Origin: Pleurotus ostreatus/Saccharomyces cerevisiae fusant
Taxonomy: Eukaryota > Opisthokonta
Direction: 5' to 3'
Length of the DNA stretch: 12,858 nucleotides
Assembly (NCBI GenBank): GCA_024196135.1
Contig: JAMQCK010001034.1
Location: 1-12,858, forward strand
The notes beneath the pieces are model-generated. The model made no database searches. It saw only the letters and a program-made list of their open reading frames with translations, and was not told where the DNA came from. Positions within the stretch are counted from its first letter, which is position 1. Each line of letters starts with the position of its first letter. Position numbers and translations under genes: made by a program. Shown one piece after another: positions 1 through 7,492 of the stretch.

Positions 1-124
1 GTCCTTCATCGGTGACCTTGTCGCAGAGATTGAGGATGATCTCCCAGTTCTCGGATGTCAGGTTCTCGTCCGTCGCCTTATTGACGAGGTCGTCGTAGGG
101 ATTTGTTCCAGAGCCGCCGAACAT
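1..124 (-). CDS. HSE1: Class E vacuolar sorting protein Hse1, N-terminal fragment (ESCRT-0 subunit)
   Basis: Hse1 (STAM in animals) pairs with Vps27 to form ESCRT-0, which sorts ubiquitinated membrane cargo at endosomes. Only the first 41 codons lie in the window; the gene runs off the left edge. The start codon is at 124-122, followed by an open frame with the opening of a VHS domain: the residues NPYDDLVNKATDENLTSENW and then a helix ending in LCDKVTDEG match the start of fungal Hse1 proteins as I know them. Vps27 also begins with a VHS domain, but its first helix differs, so Hse1 is preferred. No intron is seen in this fragment. The upstream region is interrupted by the transposon about 330 bp before the start codon, so HSE1 transcription could be affected. 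Confidence 0.85.
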   Translation of the reverse strand, partial: MFGGSGTNPYDDLVNKATDENLTSENWEIILNLCDKVTDEG

Positions 125-451
125 CGTTGGTGCTGTCCGCCGCGCTGAGGCGTAGGGTATCCGTCGGACTTGGTGACAGGCGCAGTCAAGCTCAGCAGCT
201 GTACGAATGACGACGCACAGGGCCAAGTCGCCGTTCGGCATTTCCCTGCCCGTCACGTGTCGAACCCCGACCTGGACCCACACGTCCGACGGCGAATCTA
301 TCCGATGCAGACCCTAAAGCAGGCTCAAGGGCAAAGACTTTGAGTCCGAGTATAGCTCTTCATCTGACCACATCTCACCTTGAGTCTCAGTACATTGAAG
401 TTCGTGGCTATTGATCCTCTTTCAAATATTATTCTCGGCCATCTGTTCAAG
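125..451. other. Upstream region of HSE1, interrupted by the transposon
   Basis: This is a gene-free 327-bp stretch between the HSE1 start codon and the left target-site duplication. No convincing TATA box or coding exon was seen. Joining it to position 7493 onward, with one CAGGTA copy kept, would restore the uninterrupted host sequence if the transposon model is right. Confidence 0.5.
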
Positions 452-457
452 CAGGTA
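452..457. repeat. Target-site duplication, left copy (CAGGTA)
   Basis: The hexamer CAGGTA touches the outer end of the left inverted repeat. The same hexamer, in the same orientation, touches the outer end of the right repeat at 7487-7492. The next outward bases differ (G on the left, C on the right), so the duplication is exactly 6 bp if the element begins with TATGCTG. Confidence 0.85.
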
Positions 458-831
458 TATGCTGTTAATTCTGTTAAAAAAATGAAATCGACCCGGAACT
501 AAGCAATGTGACGATATGCACTTACTCAAGGTGGGTAATCTTTGCCAGCTCACAGCGATACTAGCTTCAGGGCATCCCCGAACTCTTCGAGTCGCCCTCG
601 ATACCGGTACGATTGGCCCTGATATATCTCATCAGGACTCCCGAGTACCGAAATTGTGGCCCGTGGATTATTTTGAGCAGCGTACACTGCTCTGAATGGT
701 GATCCCCGAGATATACATAGTGCCCGAGATACTTTGCGCGGATACTTGCGCAGGCGGGCGGTGATCAAAGTTCGGGGCAACAGCCGCTTCCCAATTTGGA
801 AGGAGGGGGCTGTCACAGCCACAAAATGCAC
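458..831 (+). repeat. Left terminal inverted repeat, 374 bp
   Basis: This is the reverse complement of 7113-7486 with three substitutions and no gaps by manual alignment: at the GCAGTG/ACAGTG site, the GGCAAA/GGCAGA site and the TGCATA/TGTATA site. Homology ends sharply at both edges, although an ACGCGTG motif is shared at the same distance just inside. Confidence 0.93.
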
Positions 832-850
832 GTGATCCCCACGCGTTGCC

Positions 851-870
851 GCCAACAAGCGCCAACAAGC
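851..870. repeat. Tandem 10-bp duplication just inside the left inverted repeat
   Basis: GCCAACAAGC occurs twice in a row, 20 bp inside the edge of the left repeat. The corresponding place near the right repeat lacks it. It is probably replication slippage; no function can be claimed. Confidence 0.6.
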
Positions 871-1087
871 GGTTTGTTGTTGTATTCTTCCAGTGATGGG
901 TCTTCTCCACCCTCTACAAGTGCGCATCATCACCAATTTAGCTCAGGAACAGTGATGGATTAGAGCGCTTGTAAAGAAGCAAAGTGCCTTGTGTACTAGA
1001 TAAGTAAATACAGGCTTCGGATTAATGGTGGACGTGAGTGAACGTAGGTACATGAAAGATCGTAGAGCACCGTCAAGCTCTTCGCTT

Positions 1088-2928
1088 TCAAATATCGAAG
1101 TTGTACGTGCGTGGCACATTAGGATCATATAAGATAAGGAGATCATCAGAGTCGGGAATAGATGACACAGGGGATGCAATTGAATGGGAAGGAGGCTCTG
1201 CTGATGAGCGGCTTGGTGCAAGAGCGACTGCAGCTGCCTCATCCGATGAGTCACATTCTTGGTCTATATCCAGCATTATTGGGTTCGCGTTGGAGGTGCC
1301 TGAAGCAGAGCGCAGGTTGTAAGGCTGATTGTGTCGTGCGGCCTGATGAGCGGTGCCTGCAGGATGGATAAATATCCTGATTACGTGAATCATTATACAA
1401 AGGCAGCTTACCGCTCGTCTTACGCCTCTTCAATGGCCGCTCAATGACATCTTCATCGCTGTCACTGCACGATGATCCCGAGTCGTCATCAGCGGACGCG
1501 GCCCCGTTCATCGTGTCAACCTCGCCGCGCAGCAGCCACTCTGAGTCTATCTATGAGCGATAGCAGAAGACAAAAATGATGGTTCGTCGCACCGGAAGCC
1601 TTGAAGCCAAGAGCGTCCACAAAGAGCTCATAGGAGCGCTTGTTGAAGCCCGTCATGGAGCGAAGCTGCTCTACAGCGATTGGGCGACGCATTACTGTGT
1701 TAAGGCCATAAAAATGAGATCTCAGACAGAAAGTCAAAAAATGGAGCGTACCAAACCATATTGTGCGATCTGCCGCCGACTTCTTCGCAGGGCTCACGTG
1801 ATTGAAGAGGTCATGACCATCGGGACGTGCGGCATCGGTGAGGGTAAGGTGTCGATAGTGCTTTCCCGCAAGCTGAAGTTCTGGAAGGCGCTCTCCAGTG
1901 GATGGTGAGACGAGCGGCTCCAAACGATCAAGGTACTCAAAAAGAAGGGGGAAAGAGCGCCGTAGAAACTCATCAACCGCGTCGGGGGTCCACGTCTTAT
2001 CAAGCGTCACCCGCATTCCCTTCCCATCACCGACGCCGAAGCCCCGGTTGGAGAGCTTAACAAACTGGTTTACTAGCGGTACGGACTGGCAATTGATGCG
2101 CTCCTGTCCATCGTCCTATAGGAAATCAATCACCGTACTCACTGTGAATTTATGTGACGCACCTCAAGCGTGATACCAAAAGGATTGACAAGAACATAGG
2201 CAATGCTGAACAGCTGTGCGTGCGACGCCTTGACCATCTGGGACGCCTTCTTCCCCTTCCCGGCCTTGCCTCCTAAGGCGGAAGGCTTCTGTTTTGAGGA
2301 AGTCAGATAGGAATTAATCAAGGGTACTGAAGCCCACCTTGACGCCCGCTACATCCCGCTCCTGAGTGCTTGAAGAAAAGGTGTTGTCCGGGCGGAGACC
2401 ACGGGCAGTCTCAGTCTCAGCGTCTTGCATGGAAGCATGGCTGCGCTTGGGTGGACGAGAAGAGGCGTCAGACAAGGAGGGATGCGTGGCGTGACTGGGC
2501 CCGGCCTTCAGCCCAGGCATTGGTGAGCCGCCTGCATATGCGCCCATCCTAGTGAGAAGATCAATGACCGCGCTCGGCCTGGATGAAGGTGCGCTGATGG
2601 TGGTCTGGGATGAAGTGGAAGACGAGACGGATGCGTCGGTAGAAGGGTCCGAAGTGGGTGGAGGTTGAGAAGGCGGCGGCGGCGGCGGAGGTGGGGGTGG
2701 AGGGGGCTGTAGTGAAGGTGGAGAATTAGAAGAGGAGATGACGCGTGCAGGGAGATGTATGGCGCCAGCATGCCAGCTCCGACCATGCTGGCATTCCTCG
2801 CAGAGACGTGGTTTGCCATTCAGTGCACCAGGATCTTGGTACATCTGACAGCGAGACGCACATGGCTCTCCACCAGCATCTTTGAAGGTGCATGGTGTGG
2901 TCTCTACGAGCTCGCTCTGCATCGCCAT
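1088..2928 (-). CDS. Transposon-borne protein with Cys/His cluster and acidic C-terminal part, unnamed family
   Basis: My spliced model has six exons, 2928-2338, 2288-2163, 2115-1752, 1694-1593, 1546-1412 and 1356-1088, giving 528 aa with all phases consistent. Introns are 46-57 nt, and most have recognisable CTGAC- or TTAAC-like branch sites. The start at 2928 follows a TATA box and directly precedes a possible zinc-binding cluster (C13, C23, C27, C43, C46, H48, H53; pattern C-x9-C-x3-C-x15-C-x2-C-x1-H-x4-H). A 12-proline run (about residues 75-86) and a Ser/Thr-rich linker follow. A better-structured helical region spans about 198-394. The C-terminal part is acidic and Ser-rich with a nuclear-localisation-like RPLKRRK at 431-437. 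I do not recognise a named family. Position in the same element, co-oriented 203 bp after the integrase stop, suggests a DNA-binding partner in transposition; this is inference. Confidence 0.78.
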
Positions 2929-3012
2929 AGTAGCAAACAGGCGATGGAGAGCGAGCAGACGCCAGTAGATATAGAGAAGGTAAGCCCTACTGAGCGCCCC
3001 GGCTAGAGTAGG

Positions 3013-3020
3013 TTTATATA
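3013..3020 (-). promoter_or_regulatory. TATA box of the Cys/His-cluster gene
   Basis: TATATAAA on the minus strand lies 85 bp upstream of the start codon at 2928, inside the 203-bp gap after the integrase stop codon. It suggests that the two co-oriented genes are transcribed separately. Confidence 0.55.
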
Positions 3021-3131
3021 TGGATGGACCTGAACAGAAGAATGAATCAGCAGAACACAGAAAATGAGGATTCAGAAGCGTTGCAGACACATGCCTGTAG
3101 CCGCAGCGCGTCATCGATTGTGCTACCTAAA

Positions 3132-5243
3132 TTAGGCGTAGTCCATCGCCTGATACAGTACATGATTCATAGAGAAGAGCGCCCGGCACCAGGTCTCTGC
3201 ACGTGAGCGCCACACGCTATCTGGAAGGGCTATACGAAGCTCCTTCTTCCCCTTGCGACCGCTTCGGATAATCTCGAACGATGGATATACCCCTCCCTCC
3301 CACTCCTCCTGCCGTATGTTCATGTTAGCGGGAAGAAGTCCCTGCTTCTCGGCCTGTTCAAACCCGGAAAGAAACAGATGGAAGCTGTCGTCGCTTGAGA
3401 AGGGTGCGGCGTGCTTGGGGACATGGATGGGTTCAAGGTGGAAGCGAGGATCGTTATCACCTTCGACGTATTGGTCCAAGTCTCCCATGTCCTCAAGCTC
3501 TCCAGAAGTAGACTCCCCATCCTCGCCCTCGCCAGCTGGCGCATGCGCGTCGTCCTCATCGTCCTCATCGTGCCCTGCACCTCGCCGACGGGGATGTTGT
3601 CGTTGGGCTCCATGGCAGCCGTAATAGCGCTGGATGTCTTCGACACTGACACCGGCGCAGTCGTCGTCAACGTAATAGCCAGCACTGAGCATTCCCTCCA
3701 AACGCATATCCTGAAAAACTCGTCAGGAATGCGTTGATGAAACTTGAAAGAAATCAAAGAGACGCACCGCTGGGGTTTGGTCATGCCCCGCTCCTGAGAT
3801 GGGCTTGTTGTTGTGGTTCGCTTGGAACGCCCTGCAGTCTGCATCGATCAAGCCCAGGAATAGATAGTGAAGCAGCCAGAGATGCCTAGGGTCATCGCGA
3901 CGCAGCTGGTGCTGGGCCTCCAGGCGGAAGAAGAATGCACGCCATGCACGTGCAAAGTCTCGTCCTACCTCAACCCACAGGCGCTCAATTCGCGTGTTCC
4001 GGGTCGAGCTAAAGAGCGAGATGGATGAGAAACTTCATTCAGCATTACATAACTTTAATTGAACACGTACGGCCCCCAGATAAAGGACGCCCTGTTCGCA
4101 CCACGCGTAAGAACCATCCAGACGGAAATGAGTTTGTTCTCCATGCCACGATCACCTCGCATGCGCGATGGTGTCCCAAACTCCTGGATAGCTGCTTGAA
4201 ACAGGTTCAGCACCGTCGAAGCGCGATTGTTTGTGCTGGCGCGTAGCCCAACGACCTTTATGCGCCAAAAAAATCAGTAAACAGCATCTGCATCAACAGC
4301 GTTATTAGCGTACCGCACGGGAGTAACCATCTACAAATCCATGTATGACAATGCCCCACAGTATCAGCTTGTGATGGCCATCAACGTGCCAAAGCGCGTT
4401 CGGCCTCGATACCTTGTACTCCCGGCGCCGTGTCTCCTTGCGGCTGCGCAACAAGCTTCCCAGATTGTCGACACGCTTGATGGAGTCGTAGATGCGCTTG
4501 CGCTGGATGCGCGAGTTCTGCGAGTTACGCACATGCGCAATCACGTAGCGGAGGCCAATGTGAGGCTTTGCTGCCCGGTATCTACAGCATGTTAGTGAGA
4601 CGTGCAGCCGGCGGTAAATGATGGAACCACAAACCGGCGGCAGATCTCGTCAAGGTCCTCATCCGAGATCTGGCTCAGTGACCGATCGATGTTGTTGGCC
4701 TTGAGCTGTTCATACACAGTTGGTCTGCTGACGCGCAGGATACGGGCAATGTTCGCAATGTTGCCGCGACGTCGGGAAGATGTCAGTTCCTTCAGGAGCT
4801 CAGGGTTGATGAGCTTGCGGGGGCGCCCACGTCTTCCGGAGCGCACGATGTCGACCGGATGAAGATGGCGTACATGTGTCTCAATCCTAGGCATCAGGTT
4901 AGCTTGTTGTTACAAAGGATATAGAGATGACGTGCCGCTCTCTAACCGATGCCTCCGCTTGCGTCAGTCTGACCATAAGTTCTCCGACAGCTTGAGTGAC
5001 GCCAAGAACCCAGTCAAGAGGGAACGTGCGGTCCTCGTTGACTGCGTGTACTTCAAGGGCGACAAGGATGGGGATAACGGTAGAGGCGACTTGGGCAGAG
5101 TAGTATTGGATGTGTTCCTGCGCCGCCTCCTGGGTTAGAATATTAGCAGCGCGTGGGCAGATATCCTGTAGGGTCTGAAACGCCTCAAAGACGTTGGATG
5201 ACCACTGGTGACCAGGTGGCGGAGGAGGGAGCGGTGGAATCAT
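3132..5243 (-). CDS. Integrase core (rve, DDE) transposase
   Basis: This is the likely enzyme that cleaves the transposon ends and joins them to target DNA. The spliced model has exons 5243-4932, 4879-4635, 4581-4314, 4255-4071, 4008-3768 and 3710-3132, giving about 609 aa. It opens with a Pro-rich start and helical segment (1-104). Next come an AT-hook-like GRRGRPRK (119-126) and a helix-turn-helix-like stretch near NIANIARILRVSRPTVYE. The integrase core follows, with D253 in NALWHVDGHHK, D310 in RMRGDRGMEN and E345 in NTRIERLWVEVG. The D310-E345 gap is 34 residues, near the classic D,D(35)E. The C-terminal part is acidic and resembles the tail of agaricomycete integrase-core proteins as I know them. 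Four junctions are clean. At the first, the good TAG acceptor (ending 4887) would give a stop, so I used an unusual GAG acceptor ending at 4880; a one-base lesion there is the alternative. Confidence 0.88.
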
Positions 5244-5570
5244 GATGAAATGCAACGATGGGGTCCCTGGGTGGGGACGTGGTGGACCTCGTATACGCGC
5301 CCTGATAAGTGCCGCTCGCTGCTTGCGAAACAATCAGAAGAACGTGATAGTCAGAGGATGTTCAATAGCGGAGCTCCATTGTACGCCGTGCCATACACTG
5401 TGACATACGCTGCACCAACGCTCCGCGGACAGAGATGGCTCAACTGGTAAACACGCTCAAGCCGCTCCTTTGGCGTAATTCTGCCGAGCTCGCACCGGTG
5501 CAGCAGCTTGAAGCACTCAACCATATAAAGACCTGCCCGTCAATGAGCCGCGGCAAGTACAACCTATAGA
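5244..5570. promoter_or_regulatory. Divergent promoter region between integrase and BTB genes
   Basis: The 327-bp gap separates two outward-reading genes and must hold both promoters. On the plus strand TATAAA at 5524-5529 lies 41 bp upstream of the BTB start codon. That is close for a TATA box, but it is the only clear candidate. No comparable TATA box is seen for the integrase side. Shared regulation of the two genes is possible but unproven. Confidence 0.5.
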
Positions 5571-6718
5571 ATGTCTGACGCACCTGAAGATGACTTGCCA
5601 GCAAAGGAGCATGCAAATGGCAAGGACGGGGCCCCATCGGCAGTTCCTCGCCATCCGACGTTCTACCTGCCCGACGGCAACCTCGTCATCCAGGTGAAGT
5701 CATTCTGCACGCACTCGCGCACCGGTCAGGAATTCAACCAGTTTATTTAGGTCAAAGGTTGCCTCTACAAGGTACACAATGGATTTCTCCAGATGGTATC
5801 AGGCGCCTTGAACAATATCTTGAGTATGAAGACGGATGAGACGTCCGGCAATGATGCGCACCCACTTACGCTTGGTCCGGACACAACTCGGCGTATGTTC
5901 GATTCATATCTGAAGTGGTCATTCCGAATGTGAGCCCGCTGCGTCACCCAGGTGTATCTGACTTACTCACCTGGACTATCGTATAGCGATGAAGACCTTC
6001 TCGTACGTGATGCGCGGCTGCTCCCGGAGAATGAGAGAAGGGCGCTACTTCGGGATCGAGAGACCCTGTGTGTTGACTTGTTGATGTTCGCACACCGGTG
6101 GGAGGATGCACGCATCAAGACGAGCGCAGTTCAGGCCCTCGAGACGTGCGACCTGCGCCCCGTCCGCCGTCTGCAGCTTGCGCGGCAATTCGATATATAT
6201 GACTGGGTCTTACCTGCTGTGCGTCGCTTGATCCCGAGCTGCATAAACAACATCTCGCGCGGAGACATAGAAGCGATGCATGCTGTAGTCTTCCACATCA
6301 TCGCATGCGGCAGAGAGAAATACCTTGAAGCCCAGATAGCTCGGTGCGTCGCCAAGCAGTGATTCATGAATAAAACTAACAAAGCGTCAGCGTTTACGTT
6401 GCGCCATCTCTGGAAAAAGACCCACCGTATGACCCGGCTCATAAGCACAAGGACTGCCAGACTGTCTGGAAGCAGTACTGGTGGAACACCATCGCCAGGC
6501 GGTCACTCGCGCCAGCCATGCCCCTGCAGGAATGGGATTACGCGCAGACAGTTGGTCATCAGCGAGCGCACCTGCAGGCCGCCGGTATGCACGCCCACTG
6601 CATTGACTACATTACCGAAAAGCTCGACAAGGGCACTGCATATGCACACGACAATCGGGAGGGAGTGATTGAAGCGGTTGCCGCATCAATTATCAAGTAC
6701 TTCAAAGGCGAGATGTAG
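5571..6718 (+). CDS. BTB/POZ domain protein carried inside the transposon
   Basis: BTB/POZ domains mediate dimerisation and often recruit Cullin-3 ubiquitin ligases or transcription co-factors. Exons 5571-5693, 5751-5929, 5987-6343 and 6391-6718 splice in frame to 328 aa. The introns (57, 57 and 47 nt) have good GT/AG ends; introns 2 and 3 contain CTGAC and CTAAC branch sites. After a short polar N-terminus, FYLPDGNLVIQVKGCLYKVH (31-50) is the typical BTB opening, and FDSYLKWSFR ends in the usual inner segment. Helical repeats rich in Arg, Ala and Leu follow, as in agaricomycete BTB proteins. No kelch, zinc-finger or other partner domain is seen. The gene sits between the integrase and the right inverted repeat, so it moves with the element if the boundaries are right. 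Whether it is captured host cargo or a stable element component cannot be decided from one copy. Confidence 0.88.
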
Positions 6719-7112
6719 TCCACGCCCTGCTGCACGTGTAACGTAGTCAGAACATAGCTCGTACGCACCCGAAGATTATCCAAGGAACACCGTTGCTCAA
6801 CTTGCATCGCTCGGAGCCGCCAAAGAGGCGAACTTCCATCGCGTCAAACAGAGGGACGGATTCTGGGTGCTCCACGTGACTGAGCACCCAGAATTCGTCC
6901 CTCTGTTTCGAGTCAGCGTTATCGTACCTCTGAAAGCGCAATCCAGCCTCAAACATGCCGATATATCAGCAGAATAATAAAGATATTGACGCTTTCAATA
7001 CAAAGTACATGAAACCCTGTTGCTGGGCGGCAGGAGTTCCTCATAAGAGCAGCAGCGGGAGACGAGAACTGGCAATGCACGTTCTGAGAAAGACGCGACG
7101 CGTGCTTGCCAT
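6719..7112. other. Non-coding spacer between BTB gene and right inverted repeat
   Basis: The 394-bp stretch follows the BTB stop codon and probably holds its 3' UTR. Its only striking structure is the long hairpin at 6846-6908. The open frames here are explained by that palindrome and show no codon pattern or domain. Confidence 0.5.
6846..6908. repeat. Long near-perfect hairpin, 27-bp stem, 9-nt loop
   Basis: Arms 6846-6872 and 6882-6908 are reverse complements except for one position (GGATTC against GAATTC). The 9-nt loop begins with CACGTG, an E-box. It lies about 130 bp after the BTB stop codon. It could be a transcript-end hairpin, a foldback insertion, a protein-binding palindrome or a small-RNA source; the sequence alone does not decide. 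Confidence 0.9.
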
Positions 7113-7486
7113 GTGCATTTTGTGGCTGTGACAGCCCCCTCCTTCCAAATTGGGAAGCGGCTGTTGCCCCGAACTTTGATCACCGCCCGCCTGCGCAAGT
7201 ATCCGCGCAAAGTATCTCGGGCACTATGTATATCTCGGGGATCACCATTCAGAACAGTGTACGCTGCTCAAAATAATCCACGGGCCACAATTTCGGTACT
7301 CGGGAGTCCTGATGAGATATATCAGGGCCAATCGTACCGGTATCGAGGGCGACTCGAAGAGTTCGGGGATGCCCTGAAGCTAGTATCGCTGTGAGCTGGC
7401 AGAGATTACCCACCTTGAGTAAGTGTATATCGTCACATTGCTTAGTTCCGGGTCGATTTCATTTTTTTAACAGAATTAACAGCATA
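7113..7486 (-). repeat. Right terminal inverted repeat, 374 bp
   Basis: Inverted copy of 458-831 with three substitutions by eye, ending in AACAGCATA against the right CAGGTA. A 93-codon frame is open through most of it, as in the left copy, but nothing indicates that it is translated. Confidence 0.93.
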
Positions 7487-7492
7487 CAGGTA
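7487..7492. repeat. Target-site duplication, right copy (CAGGTA)
   Basis: Direct repeat of 452-457, immediately outside the right inverted repeat. Confidence 0.85.

Larger units (their letters stand above)
458..7486. mobile_element. Complete integrase-type DNA transposon, 7.0 kb, with three genes
   Basis: The 7029-bp segment is bounded by 374-bp inverted repeats differing at only 3 positions by eye, and by a 6-bp direct duplication of CAGGTA. The termini read TATGCTGTTAATTCTG. Inside are a Cys/His-cluster gene and an integrase gene on the minus strand and a divergent BTB/POZ gene on the plus strand, all spliceable into uninterrupted frames. Retroviral-type (rve) integrases typically make 4-6 bp duplications, which agrees with the encoded D,D(34)E protein. 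Maverick/Polinton elements also have rve integrases and 6-bp duplications, but are larger and carry a DNA polymerase B, protease and capsid genes, none of which is seen here. KDZ elements use a different transposase. The element is best described as a cut-and-paste transposon of the agaricomycete integrase-core family; its formal superfamily was not tested. Confidence 0.85.

Noticed and set aside
550..936. Open frame of 128 codons on the minus strand in the left inverted repeat
   Set aside because: It lies mostly inside the inverted repeat, its inner 35 codons are not shared with the right copy, and no domain or splice context supports it. It is kept only as a low-interest observation.
458..7486. 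KDZ (Kyakuja-Dileera-Zisupton) transposon
   Set aside because: A Cys/His-rich gene next to a transposase first suggested KDZ, but the catalytic protein has the rve integrase motifs instead, and the target duplication is 6 bp rather than the 8 bp usual for that group.
458..7486. Maverick/Polinton element
   Set aside because: The 6-bp duplication and rve-type integrase fit, but there is no DNA polymerase B, protease, ATPase or capsid gene, and at 7 kb the element is far smaller.
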